From: Henricia sp. BOLD:AAB3569
Taxonomy: Eukaryota > Echinodermata > Asteroidea > Spinulosida > Echinasteridae
Direction of reading: 5' to 3'
DNA: 64,000 nt
Assembly: GCA_037783545.1 (NCBI GenBank)
Contig: JBBELK010000564.1
Coordinates: forward strand, 248,001-312,000
Both the position numbers and the translations under genes were made by a program. The notes beneath the pieces were generated by a model. That model was given only the letters and a program-made list of their open reading frames with translations, was not told where the DNA came from and searched no databases. Below are positions 10,978-21,139 of this stretch, in pieces. Position 1 is the first letter of the stretch. The number at the start of each line of letters is the position of its first letter.

Positions 10978-11690
10978 TAAGCCTAGCGTACATGTACATC
11001 AACCTTGCAACTGGAAGCAACTCAACTGATCATTGTGTGTGTAGCGTGCACATCAACAGCAACTGATCAGTTGTGCAACTAGCGGCAACTGGGAGCATCC
11101 AGCCATGTCTACCGGTACATTTCTAGAGCGCGCACATCGACACGGCAACTAGGTAAAGCCTAGAGTACATGTACAGTTGAAGTCAGAAGTATAAATACAT
11201 GTACACCACTACCATCATCACCCAAAATGGTACAGGACTACCCGAACCATTGCAAAGTGTACAAGCTATGTTTTAAGTACTGCATGCACGTGAGGAATTC
11301 CACAAAATCAAGAATTTAGTAAAGACTTACAAAAATTGTGTAAGCACACCAGTTTTAACATGTGGTTGCATACAGTTGTTTATACTTTTGACTTCAACTG
11401 TACATACATTGACTGCTGTTGATGTGCGCTCATCACATGATCAGATGCACACCTGCAACTGACAGCAACTAGTTGCAAGTACGCATACATCGACGCAACT
11501 GACTGCTACTGGGTACAGCTAATTGCCAGAAAGTAGAATATGAGCAACTTGCTGCAACTGGGATTTTTCCAGTTGCCATTAGTTGCAAGTGCGCATATAT
11601 GTACATGTACATTGACCTTTTTAAGCAACTGATCAGTTGCCGCGAGTTGCTTCCAGTTGCCGGAAACACTAGTTGCTTCCAGTTGCAATA
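10978..11690. mobile_element. AGTTGC-rich element, copy 2, split by a Tc1-type MITE
   Basis: Starts AAGCCTAGCGTA and follows the reverse complement of copy 1 (6799-7356), with the same GCAACT/AGTTGC density. The outer part of its right end is missing. At 11172-11402 it is interrupted by the Tc1-type MITE. Comparing with the uninterrupted copy (near 7133-7160) gives the empty site, a single TA in cctagagtacattgacc. Confidence 0.65.
11174..11400. mobile_element. Non-autonomous Tc1-type MITE with Sleeping Beauty-like ends
   Basis: 227 bp between TA dinucleotides (11172-11173, 11401-11402). The ends CAGTTGAAGTCAGAAGTATA and its near-complement closely match the CAGTTGAAGTC(G)GAAGTTTA terminal repeat known from Sleeping Beauty/Tdr-type Tc1 elements of fish. 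No coding content. It is inserted in the AGTTGC-rich element 10978-11690. Confidence 0.85.
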
Positions 11691-12099
11691 GACTGCCAGA
11701 GTGAATGCGTCATCTTTTGTTAGTTGCCTAGGCAATGGCTCTACACTAAATATCACTGAACTGTGTCCCTGTGCTTTTGCAATGGTACTTTTCCCGACGG
11801 CCATGATGTTGAGACAATTGCCATGGCAACCCACGTCACACTTCGGCCGACTATGTCGAGGGTTTAGGGCACTGTTAATAATCGTACATGTACATTGTGT
11901 ATGTCCATTGCGCTCAATTGTAGAGTTCCTGACTGAAATTCCTTTTGTTTCTTTTGCAAATGAAACTTTTTTTGGAATTCTTGGAACAGCATTAGGCCAA
12001 GAAAAAAATACCCGTTTCCTATTACATGGACATCAAAAAACTATTTAGGGTGGGTAGGTGGGAAATATTTTTATATTTTGCTCAATTTATTTACCCAAA

Positions 12100-12455
12100 A
12101 ATATTTTGGTGCGATGATGGTCAGTACGTTTATACCTTTAGAAATTATTCTATAAAAATGTGGACAAATGTCCATGAGTTTGGGAAATCTGGATGTGGTG
12201 AAAAACAACTTGGCTCCACTGGGATTCGAACCGCGGACCTTCTGCCTAACGTGCAGACGCCCTACTAATTGAGCTATGAAGCCAACTGGTGCATGGGCTG
12301 GAATCACGGTAGTGCAGTTGTTCCTCACCGATTGGGATTGGCTATCACGTGAGCTTTAATAGCAAGACCTACAGGGGGATGAACCCTTCAATGAGATAAC
12401 ACCCCTCCCATGGATCATTTTAAGATACACCCCAAACCCCTGCCCAGCTTGCCCC
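12100..12455 (-). repeat. Dispersed repeat carrying an internal tRNA-like segment, copy 1
   Basis: Reverse complement of the repeat at 32275-32600. The shared order is GGGGCAAGC..GGGGTTTGGGG, TCTCATTGAAGGGTT, CTCACGTGATAGCCAATC, then the tRNA-like segment (12212-12283), then CCAGATTTC and CATGGACATTTGT. The tRNA-like part is about 160 bp inside the shared repeat rather than at its 5' end, unlike a standard SINE. Confidence 0.6.
12212..12283 (-). pseudogene. tRNA-like pseudogene (anticodon loop reads GTT)
   Basis: 72 nt fold: a 7-bp acceptor stem (GGCTTCA with TGGAGCC, one G-T pair), a D arm GCTC..GGGC and an anticodon stem TCTGC/GCAGA. The loop ACGTTAG gives GTT (Asn), but position 33 is C instead of T. 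The B box GGTTCGAATCC is intact; the T stem has two mismatches. It lies in a dispersed repeat and has no nearby T-run terminator, so it is a decayed tRNA copy rather than a gene. Confidence 0.6.
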
Positions 12456-12892
12456 AATTATTAAGTATGAATAAGTGACCGCCGGGGTGAATATATATGA
12501 TACGTCCTTTATGTAGTTCAGTTAACATGTTGATGTAAAAATCACATTCTACATGTAGCACTGTACACAATATCTAAATTTAAAAAGCAGGTTATTGCCG
12601 ATACAAACACACACGAGAGTGAGCCACATTTTTAAGCTTTTGGGGTAAAAAAAATAAAACCAATGGTAGGAAGTTCAGGAACAATAAGTTTTTATTTTTA
12701 CTGATTTTTTACTGATTTTCTAGGTTGGGGCGGGTAACCAGAAACACGGCTATTTTTCTTTCTTGGCCTTACATATCTCAAAAGGAATGATGGCAAATTA
12801 TCCTGCATCTATAAATGTAGGTACATGTATCCATTTAAAAGCTGAATTCATATTCACTTTCATTTTCCGATCTAGTGTTTTCCTCTCTTTTT

Positions 12893-12958
12893 TGGAGGGG
12901 GGGTGGGGGGGGGGGAGGGGAGGGGGGGGGGGGGGGGGGGGTGGGGGGGGGAGAGGGA
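12893..12958 (+). repeat. G-rich homopolymer tract (G-quadruplex prone)
   Basis: About 65 nt almost entirely of G with single T or A breaks. On the minus strand, the direction of the SRRM2-like gene, it is a C-rich tract and could also be mistaken for a polypyrimidine tract. Confidence 0.9.
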
Positions 12959-13073
12959 TGAGGGGTGTCATTTCTTGACTGGAAGCCTAGCCGATACCAC
13001 AAACAAAATATGTCTCACACTTTAGAAGAAGGGGACAAGACAATTTATATTACGTAAACAAAGTGGTTACTAA

Positions 13074-13408
13074 AGCCGTGTCGGCATTGGACTTTTTTGA
13101 CACAGGAAAATGTTACCGACACCGTGGGAGAGCATGCGCAGTGTCCTTCGCAGAATGACCTTCATGGCCTAGACGTATGCTTTGAGAGCGCTTTTACTGA
13201 CTCATTGTGTCTGTGTCCGCATTTAACTATCGTCTCGGGAAATGTTACTTGGTCCATTTCCTGGGCAGCAGTTGACCAGGAAAAGTAACCGCTAAAATCA
13301 GGAAAACTGTGATGAAAACTTCCTAGGCTGTCCGCACTGGATTAAAAATGGGAAAGTTCCCATCGTCTCAGTAAGTTTTTCCAAAAAAAGTCCAATGCGG
13401 ACAGGCCT
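13074..13408. mobile_element. Harbinger-like MITE, family H, copy 2
   Basis: The ends AGCCGTGTCGGCATTGG and CCAATGCGGACAGGCCT have exact TAA duplications (13071-13073, 13409-13411), the best boundaries of the family. It abuts the TTAA MITE 13412-13544; the two duplications overlap in the same TTAA. Confidence 0.75.
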
Positions 13409-13411
13409 TAA

Positions 13412-13544
13412 AGGCACAGGCTTGTCAGCAATGCACGCCCGCCAAATTCGTGCCACGAAATACACAGCTCCATAGCAAAGGCACGGAGCTGCGTAATTCG
13501 TGGCACGAATTTGGCGCACGCGCATTGCTGATGAGCCTGTGCCA
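13412..13544. mobile_element. TTAA-flanked palindromic MITE, family P, copy 1
   Basis: 133 bp, nearly a full palindrome. Begins AGGCACAGGCTTGTCAGC and ends GCTGATGAGCCTGTGCCA, with TTAA on both sides (13408-13411, 13545-13548). The inner part reads CCAAATTCGTGCCACGAA. Other copies: 26545-26677 (same length), 19268-19367 (100 bp), and a half copy at 62805-62852. TTAA points to mobilisation by a piggyBac-type transposase; no coding content. Confidence 0.85.
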
Positions 13545-13548
13545 TTAA

Positions 13549-13765
13549 GTGCTTCTTCCACCACCTAGTACAAATATTATTTTAAAAAGCAGGAACACTT
13601 AATACTACAAGCTTCATGCAAAGACTTTCACCATGCACAATGCTAAATAGAATAGGCATAAAAAATGTTACACTTATAATACTCTCAGTCTCTGAAAACT
13701 TGCTGTATACTAGGGGTGGCACCCCCGACAGATTGATATCACATGATGAACCAAGATTAAATCAC
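13549..13765. other. Sequence 3' of exon D, nothing recognised
   Basis: Short intronic stretch immediately downstream (minus strand) of exon D. No further exon was identified in it. Confidence 0.4.
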
Positions 13766-13831
13766 CTGTCTCTCTTTCTCTTGTGTGATTTCTTCTTCTT
13801 CTCTTTGCGCACGGGGGATGTACTCTCGGAC
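13766..13831 (-). CDS. SRRM2: SRRM2-like internal exon D (start of RS/KR-rich region)
   Basis: Exon of 66 nt, minus strand. The acceptor ends CATGACAG; the donor is AG|GTGATT, weaker than the other three. Phase is 1 + 21 codons + 2, and CG|G completes Arg from exon C. The peptide SESTSPVRKEKKKKSHKRKRD continues the Arg-Ser pattern. Human SRRM2 has RSESSSPRRERKKSSKKKK here (recalled). The exon is short and of low complexity, so alone it would be weak evidence. The exact phase and the matching order with exon C make chance unlikely. The next exon should begin with one base completing AG-N (Ser or Arg). I found no convincing Ser/Arg-rich exon on the minus strand between 13765 and 1, so the long RS domain probably lies beyond the left edge. 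Confidence 0.83.
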
Positions 13832-14749
13832 CTGTCATGGGACAGCAACCAAAGTTGGATATAGTGAGGAAAAAAACAAGCATTCAGTAAACAATTACAT
13901 GTACATAGATTGTACATTAGAGTGGTTTAGATGCAATTTAAACGCACACGTGAACACGAAACATTTGCAGACATTGGTGATAACATCATCAATGCTTGGG
14001 CATTCAATTAGTTTCATGTTTATTAATGCACATGGACGATGCAACATTATAAGAACACCCAGTTCATGTTGCCAAATTTGAAAGTTGCTTCTTTTTAAAT
14101 AATAATTTTTTTTAAAACTTGATCTTGTGTACATGTATATTTTCCATTGCATTAGAGCATTTTCACAGTCACTGTCATCATTACATGTAATGTTTGCCCA
14201 CATTTCTTGTTGAGCATTTGATCAATGCCAATGTAATTTACGAGCAAAATTCTCAGATGCCTTCGAGTTCACACTCGCGTAATACGTGCATCTAAACCTC
14301 CCTCATACGTTCTTCCCACAAAAGCTTACACTGAATGGACTGTGGACTATGACATACAGTCGCAATATTGACATACACTTTCGTCACATCGGAAAATAAT
14401 GAATTATGAGTGCATTTACTACTGTCTCTTTAGCTTGGTTCAGAAACTGCATGTTATCAAACTAAAATACAGCTGAAATAAATTGACAAACCCAGAGCCT
14501 TTTTCGGGAAATGATTAACGCATGTTGCTTTTTGCATTTCTCACACCTGTCGAGTTTGCCGTTTCCATCATCTATCATTATCTCCGTGTTATCTTTTAAT
14601 CCGGACGTGACAATTCAAGCTAACATCTTGTGTAATCTCAACCGCTTTTAAGGGAGTTCGGAGTTTTATTTTGCTTTTTGCGTATCACTTTGCACACCCT
14701 TCGACTTGGGAATAAGTTTATTCTTGTGTACAAAATGAACCAAGAGTAG
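13832..14749. other. Intronic, nothing recognised
   Basis: AT-rich intron sequence upstream of exon D on the minus strand, with scattered TACATG repeats. No repeat boundaries or RNA genes seen. Confidence 0.4.
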
Positions 14750-14755
14750 CAATCA

Positions 14756-15662
14756 TAGGGCCAATGATTTTCCGTTTCAGAAAAGGGCAAATTCCGTTTT
14801 TGAAAAACATGAATTCTGTTTCAGACAAAATAAATTCCGTTTCATGTTCTTTAATAGATAAAAGGTTGTTGATGCCCAGGGAGTCGATTATAAACAGTCG
14901 ATTATAAACATAAAAACTTTCGTTAAACTTTTTAACGGAATTATATTGAGATGCAGATCGTAAATTATTTTTTTAAAATCAACGGCCGATTCAGTTCCGG
15001 AGTTTGCATTTTCTAAAACGTAATGCACCGACTCACTGACTGATCGCTGCAACAAAAACAAGAAACATGTAACAGCCGTTGCACTGCAGTATCGTTGCAT
15101 GACGTCACCGTGTTCTTCTCCTCCACACAGAAACAAATTGTCAGCCATTTTGTTTTCGCTTTGGCGACAAAATGTTGAAAGTTTATGGTTGATTTTAGAC
15201 CTTTCCGAGATGAAAAATCAATGTGTGTGTTCATATAGAGCGTAGGTAAGCTAGTTTGAGTATAATTGTTGATAACAGGGAGGGAGAAAATGCAATTTGG
15301 GTTAAAAAAATGTAAAGATCGTGCCGTGAATGTGATGATTTTGCCCTCGCGTCTAACGTGTATTCATTTGCAATGTACATGTACATGTACATCTCGAGTC
15401 AACGGTGAATCTCGTAACTTTTTACGGTCTGATTTCTGATGCTTTTTTAGTTTAACAAAAAGAAGCTTAATAAAGAATGCAGTGTTAAGTTAGCTTGATC
15501 AATTTCAATAGGTTTGGCCTTAATAACATGAAAAAAACATACGTTTTTGTCACTATATTTACAATTTTTTTTACTTCAAACTCAAATCCCGTTTTCCGTT
15601 TCAAAGGGCAGATTCCGCGAATTCCGTCCGTTTTCCGCGATCGCGGAAAATCATTGGCCCTA
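14756..15662. mobile_element. 907-bp inverted-repeat element with 6-bp duplication
   Basis: The ends TAGGGCCAATGATTTTCC and GGAAAATCATTGGCCCTA are exact complements. They are flanked by CAATCA at 14750-14755 and 15663-15668. TTCCGTTT motifs are repeated near both ends. No transposase-like reading frame. Superfamily not assigned. Confidence 0.8.
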
Positions 15663-15668
15663 CAATCA

Positions 15669-16588
15669 ATATTTAGTAAATGTTCATTTTAGTTGGTCTA
15701 TTTCCAATTTATCCTTTCGTTTCCTGAACATTTTCAATTGATATAAAAACCTGTGTATATAAGGCGACTTTTTTTACCACGGTAGAAAATAGACTTATAC
15801 ACAATATTTTACGGTATTTTTTTACGTAGGTTTTAACAATGCACTTTTTTCCAACAAATGGGCCAGCATGCCCTATCCTCTTAAATTACATGAAGCTTGT
15901 ATAATTAGTACACATTTGGTAAAAACTCCGAACTCGCTTAATAAGAGATCAGACTATATGGACATCAAAAGGTTCAACTTGGCATTCGTAGAGGGGGACT
16001 TTCAAGTTTGTCTAAATATGAGCACATCGCAAACATGGCGAAAAACTGTCTTTTTTATGTCAAACAGCTCTGTCCTGAATTACTCAAACAAATTTGCGTA
16101 CATTGTAAATGGTGCTTATATAATGTGTTATGTGCACGTGCTTCAACGCAGCCAGCCAACTGTGCAATTTTTTGACATTTGTAACACCCAGATGGATCAC
16201 GATTGCGCTAATAGATGTGACCTACATGTACCTTATGACAGTAGCCCAAATTGGCCAGTGCAAGTCACGATGCAGTGCAAAACGACTTCCAGTAATAGCA
16301 CTCTGTTGATTTTTCATCATATATAGCCCTTGGCAAAACTTGATCTCTCGTCTAAAAAGTGCCCTCTCCACATGCTAAATTCCCATCTATTTTTTTATTA
16401 GAAATTAACTGCTTTGTTTACACTAGAATACATTACCTGTCAATTTCTCCATTTTTCCTTTTTTTGCTGGCAGTGTGAAAATAAGTAACAAACCAAGACA
16501 ATTAATCATGGTGGCAAAATACTTGGGTGCAAATAGCCACAAGTATGTTTTAATAACTCACTATGACCTACATTTTAGATGAAACAGA
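15669..16588. other. AT-rich stretch with one unrecognised 152-codon open frame
   Basis: A plus-strand open frame at 15868-16326 is the longest non-satellite frame of the window. It matches no family I know, has no codon pattern that stands out, and I see no splice or polyadenylation context. Probably chance. Confidence 0.3.
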
Positions 16589-16727
16589 GCTGCGTTCCAA
16601 ACACGCGAACGTTGCCAACGTTCGCCACTGGTTACAGTGCTTTTGTGCACTAGTCTATGAAAAGTCGAGTACCAGTTGTTGGCGAACGATGCAAACGTTT
16701 GCAATGTTTGCGTGTTTGGAACGCAGC
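16589..16727. mobile_element. Inverted-repeat MITE with GCTGCGTTCCAAACACGC ends
   Basis: About 139 bp. The ends GCTGCGTTCCAAACACGCGA and TTTGCGTGTTTGGAACGCAGC are complementary over about 25 bp, with GAACGTTGC/GCAAACGTT inside. No clean duplication. Length and end composition resemble small hAT MITEs. Confidence 0.6.
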
Positions 16728-16754
16728 CCAGGTGTTTCACCAGAACATACATGT

Positions 16755-17198
16755 GGGTCTTTCCACACTAATGGGCCTATTTGAAAAGTCAATAATTCCT
16801 TTCAGATGTCTTCAGTTTATCTCAAACTTAAAGAAATTCCCTTGTACTGTTCTCAGGAGATAACTTTTGCCCCAAAAGGTAAGAAAATGCAGCCACAACA
16901 TACATTTCTGAAAAGCTTGTGTACAAATTTTCCATATACTGTACGTATGCAACGGTGGACAGACAAAATTGTGACATTTTTGTCTGTCCACCGTTGCATA
17001 CGTATATATGGACAATTTGTACACAAGCTTTTCAGAAATGTATGTTGTGGCAGCATTTTCTTACCTTTTGGTGCAAAAGTTATCTCCTGGGAACAGTACA
17101 AGGGAATTTCTTTAAGTTTGAGATAAACTGAAGACATCTGAAAGGAATTATTGACCGATTCTACAAATAGGCCTATTAGTGTGGAGGTGGAAAGACCC
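16755..17198. mobile_element. Foldback MITE family G, intermediate copy
   Basis: 444-bp full-length palindrome with ends GGGTCTTTCCACACTAATGG and its complement. Flanked by ATGT at the left and ACGT at the right. The hairpin centre carries GTATGCAACGGTGGACAGAC in both orientations. It joins the A-type interior to a B-type terminal sequence. Confidence 0.75.
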
Positions 17199-17328
17199 AC
17201 GTACATGTAGGCCTATACAGCCAACAGCAGAACCAGGGAATGGAAATGAACTGATCAGGGATGTGAAACTGTCCGAAGGTAGTAAGTAGTCTGTGTGGGC
17301 TGCCTATCCTTGGCAGTCTCCGGAAACC

Positions 17329-17587
17329 TACACTCCTTTCACAGTGGTTTTGCGTGGTTTTTCCCGCACTAACCTCTACTCAACTTCACATAAGATCCTG
17401 CGAAGAGCGTGCGTGACGTCACCCAACACCAGGCCTGAATAACACTTGTCGTGATTGGCAAGATTCTGTCACCTGACACAGTAAACATGTCACCTGACTG
17501 TAACGCACGCTCTTCGCAGGATCTCATGCAAAGTTGAGCAGTGGTTTGTGCGGAAAAACCGCACAAAACCACTGCGAAAGGAGTGTA
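17329..17587. mobile_element. Mutator-like MITE with 9-bp target duplication
   Basis: 259 bp. The ends TACACTCCTTTCACAGTGG and its near-complement are inverted over about 35 bp. The exact 9-bp duplication CCGGAAACC lies at 17320-17328 and 17588-17596. A 9-bp duplication is typical of the Mutator (MuDR/MULE) superfamily. An inner repeat GATCCTGCGAAGAGCGTGCG occurs in both orientations. No coding content. Confidence 0.8.
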
Positions 17588-17596
17588 CCGGAAACC

Positions 17597-18211
17597 AGAA
17601 TTAGATTTTTTTGTTTGGCTTTGTTTCGTTTTTTAACAATTACTGTATACCATTCAGACAAAACATAGACAGATCCTTTTTGGGTGAAACCCATTCGTAT
17701 GGCGTCTTACCACACCCTGTGTTATCAATTGTACCCAGTTCTGCCTTACACAAACCCAAAGCTCAATGAAAATGTTTGATAGAAGCTTATTAGCTGTCCA
17801 AGTTCTGCCGAATCCGTCACTCTTCGTATCATTATTGCCTTGACACTGAACAATTTTACCAAAGTGGTAACATTTACTGGGCAATAAGATGTGGCCAGAT
17901 GTGCTCTGAACTGTTTTTCTGAGCGTGTGTATACATGGCAATTAATGTTCGGTGCAGGCAAATGAAATAATGCAAGTCTCTACGGTACACCGAGGTTTGC
18001 TTTCAGCAGAAAGGTCAAATTGGGCAGTTCACAACTAGAGAGGCACTCAAGCATGTCATGCTCAATTTCGGTTACCAATTGGTAAAATTGACAATTAGGA
18101 ATAGCGGTCATCAGTCATAAAGGTTTTAACATACATGTAGATGCATACAAAAAGACAAATATCAGGTTTCTTTTGATGTTCAGTATACATTGCACATGTA
18201 CTCAGTACAAC
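17597..18211. other. Intronic, nothing recognised
   Basis: AT-rich intron sequence without an exon, RNA gene or repeat boundary that I can see. Confidence 0.4.
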
Positions 18212-18391
18212 GGGAGACTTCGGAGACGCTTGGTACGGCAGCAAATATAACAGTTCCACGTGATCAGTCCGCTATTGTCTGCGGCATTTTGAGCGTGCGC
18301 ACTTTAGCCTAAGAGTGACGCAAACAATAGCGGACTGGTCATGTGGGAATGTTATGTTTGCCGTCACTACTAAGCGTCTTCAAGTCTCTCA
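18212..18391. mobile_element. 180-bp imperfect inverted-repeat element
   Basis: The ends GGGAGACTTCGGAGACGCTT and AAGCGTCTTCAAGTCTCTC pair imperfectly. The inner arms GATCAGTCCGCTATTGT and ACAATAGCGGACTGGTC pair better. No duplication identified. Confidence 0.55.
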
Positions 18392-19179
18392 TGATCAATG
18401 CTCGGTTGCATGGCCAGAAACATGAGTGGGAGACCGTATGGATTCCCACTTTATAATATCTACAGTAGAAAGAAAGCCACTTCCCCAGAAGGAAAAAAAA
18501 TCAATTGTATTGGGGATTCATGTAGTTAATGGCCAGCGCAGCCTACGCAGAGAAAATGAGTCTTTAATGACAAATGATACTTTCTTTGAAAATGATTAAT
18601 ACATGTAGGTTGAAGATAATTTTTGCGCAAGTCTGAGACTTGGCATGTACTGAACTTTTCCCATGGAAGTATAGGCCTACTGCTTTGCCATGGAAAGACT
18701 TTCTTTACATGTAGCATAAAAGCTTGAAACCAGCGTTAATAGTTTCAAATTATTTTCGCTTCGGGTTGAAAGTTTAGAGCTGGTCTGGGGTAGAGTTTAA
18801 CAAGGGGTGAAGCCAATCTTGGGGTTGAAAATTGTGTTTATATGCCACGTCAACCCCAATAGTTTTCTAGTGTGATAGGTCCTGATGAAGACCTGCAGGT
18901 TTGCAGTAAAAACGCTATGGTCGCCACGCTGACCACGTTGTGACACAGCAGATGAGTATTTGTTTGTTACATATTTGTTGATCCCATTATACATGTACGT
19001 ATGTATGTTCACTTGTACCAGCATGTATTTTGTTCCCTTCTGTACATATGCTGAAGTGAATAGTATCACAAAAATTGCATTAAAATCAGCAAAAAATAAA
19101 TATTTTTACACTACTCACGATAAGTTAGGGATATTGGTATGTTGTCAATTTTGGATTTTTTGTTGTTCACCTACATGTA
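18392..19179. other. Intronic, nothing recognised
   Basis: No exon or RNA. The sequence reads as ordinary intron with TACATG repeats near 18990. Confidence 0.4.
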
Positions 19180-19181
19180 TA

Positions 19182-19416
19182 GACCGTATCGAATAGCCGC
19201 CATTTCCTTTCTTCCTTGAGGACATGCATGGTTGCACATATCGTGCTTCTATTGTTGAACGGTTTAAGGCACAGGCTCGTCAGCAATGCGCGCGCGCCAA
19301 ATTCGTGCCACGAAATACGCAGCTCCACGCGTATTTTGTAGCGCGCATTGATGACGAGCCTGTGCCTTTGAAGTAGCAAAAGGTGCCCCACGAAATGGCG
19401 GATATTCGATACGGTT
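19182..19416. mobile_element. TA-flanked MITE with nested TTAA MITE
   Basis: The ends GACCGTATCGAATAGCCGCC and its complement are bounded by TA at 19180-19181 and 19417-19418. An uninterrupted 148-bp relative in the opposite orientation is at 62011-62158. In the present copy a family P MITE sits in the TTAA of GGTTTAAG, giving a pre/post insertion pair. Confidence 0.8.
19268..19367. mobile_element. TTAA MITE family P, copy 2 (shortened, nested)
   Basis: 100-bp version of the 133-bp palindrome with an internal deletion. Flanked by TTAA at the left and TTGA at the right. It lies inside the TA-flanked MITE 19182-19416. Confidence 0.8.
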
Positions 19417-19418
19417 TA

Positions 19419-20528
19419 TTCATGTGACTAGGTGTGTCTGTCACGCAGATACAATTGTCTAATCATATATACAAAATCATTCAAGCAGAATGCATACCCT
19501 CATTCACCTCACAATATCCCCGACTTATTTTAAGTAGTGTACAAGACCAATTTGAATTTGTTATTAAGTAAAATTGTGACCACAAACAATGTTCTTTAAA
19601 AAGTCAATACAAATATGAACTTAAGCAAATTGTGTTTGAAGGTCATGCTATTTGTACACATGTACATGCATTTTATTTTATATGGAGTAAAATCAACTAA
19701 ACATGTATAACGCATTACATGTACACCAGCCTAATTTGATTATCTTTCCTTCACCTAAAATTCCATTTATAGTTTCCATAAACAGCATTCAGGGTCAGCT
19801 CTAAAGAGCAAAATGTATTTCACCGCTTTTGAAGGTCCGAAACAAACATTACAAACGAACCGCATTAAATGGAACAATCTACCTTGCACGTCAATTGATT
19901 TCATACCTTTAATCAACTTACATGTACTGTGCAAAAGCAGCACATGTATTCAAGGATACGGCAAATTAAACAGCAAATTGTCTCTTTCAAAAGAAAACTT
20001 GTCCATGTCTGAACGACATTACAAAAGATGTGCACTTTAACTTCTTGTATACAACCGGATTTATTTCTATTGTTATGTAAAAATCAAGGTTAACTTTTCC
20101 ACTGTGCACACTGATATTTGACGTAATTTCTGTCAAATATCGCAAAATGAAATTTCAAGAATGGAATTTTAGAGTTTGGGTTATAAAGCAGGGATCCAAT
20201 GCAGAATGAATTACTGAATGTCCGGCCATTAGGCAAGGGAGTTTGGGCATTTGAATGACACCCCTCCCCTTCTCCAAAAGAAAAGAAAAATAATAGTGCC
20301 TGATATCTGCTATTTTCTTAGGGTGTACTTCATAATGAGATCAATGCTTTTATACCATTACCTTCTACACGTACACGTATTTCTCTTTAGGATACAATCT
20401 GCCGTAATTTGATTGTACAATGTACATGTACTTGTACATGTACACACTGTACGTACCCCTTTATACCATGTTTTGTGTCGTGCTACAAAAATATGAAGTT
20501 AAAGGAGCAATCTCCCCAAGATACCTAC
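19419..20528. other. Intronic, nothing recognised
   Basis: AT-rich sequence downstream (minus strand) of exon C. No additional exon, RNA or inverted-repeat element was found. Confidence 0.4.
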
Positions 20529-20603
20529 CGGCTGCGATGGCGTCCAGACCGCTTCTTCTTGTGCTTTGTGGGGGGTGGTGATTTACTTGACTCTCTCAAG
20601 ATT
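20529..20603 (-). CDS. SRRM2: SRRM2-like internal exon C (RESS.SP basic segment)
   Basis: Exon of 75 nt, minus strand. The acceptor ends TTTGTAG and the donor is GTAGGTAT. Phase is 1 + 24 codons + 2, so GA|A completes Glu from exon B with no stop in frame. The peptide is ILRESSKSPPP followed by TKHKKKRSGRHRS. Human SRRM2 shows LVRESSSSRSPTPKQKKKKKKK at the same place, so order and character are kept: a short Arg-Glu-Ser-Ser stretch, a Ser-Pro cluster, then a lysine run. The other two frames of this exon on this strand meet stops. As part of an RS-type disordered region it would be expected to be phosphorylated and to act in nuclear speckles; that is family knowledge, not seen here. Confidence 0.88.
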
Positions 20604-21139
20604 CTACAAACACAATTAAAGGAGAAAAACACAACAATTGTTAGAAATAATCAGCGAGTTAAAAATAGAACAGGAAGGAAAAAAAGCCACTGAATTGTAA
20701 TTTTGAAAAATTACCCTTTTGCCATTTAAAACTCCAATTCCAGCAGTTGCTTTCACCAAAAAAAGTGCACAAGATTATTGTGCAGATTACCAGTACATTA
20801 TAAAATCTTGTCGCTTTCTTATCACGATCTCATCAGAATCCTGTCGCGATCTCATCAAGATCCCATCGCGATCTCAACCATGTTTCGATATCAATCACGT
20901 CTCAATCGTATCTTGAAATTGCTCTTCAGAGGCACGTAAACTCTTCAATAAATATTATTTTATGACATATGGTTGGTGTGTATTTTCAACTTCCGATAAG
21001 CTAGTAAAACCTGCGAAATACTGTATACAGAAAAAAGTGTTCTTGTGCACGTATATGTACATATAATTGGGCTGCAGGGTATGCCTGAAAAATCTTGCGT
21101 GCTCTGCCTTTCACTATTTACATGTATGCTTTTCCGTAT

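Larger units (their letters stand above)
13832..20528 (-). other. SRRM2-like intron C-D (6.7 kb)
   Basis: GT-AG intron of 6,697 bp. It holds a 907-bp element with 6-bp duplications, a Mutator-like MITE, a foldback MITE, two other inverted-repeat elements and a nested MITE pair near 19.2-19.4 kb. Confidence 0.82.

Noticed and set aside
12840-12900. Possible Ser/Glu-rich exon after a long polypyrimidine tract on the minus strand (RSENESEYE)
   Set aside because: The tract is the complement of the poly-G run and the acceptor-like AG is preceded by an A run. No donor follows, and a stop comes after about 18 codons.
15868-16326. 152-codon open frame on the plus strand
   Set aside because: No recognisable domain, no splice or regulatory context, and a single frame of this size is expected by chance in 64 kb of AT-rich DNA.
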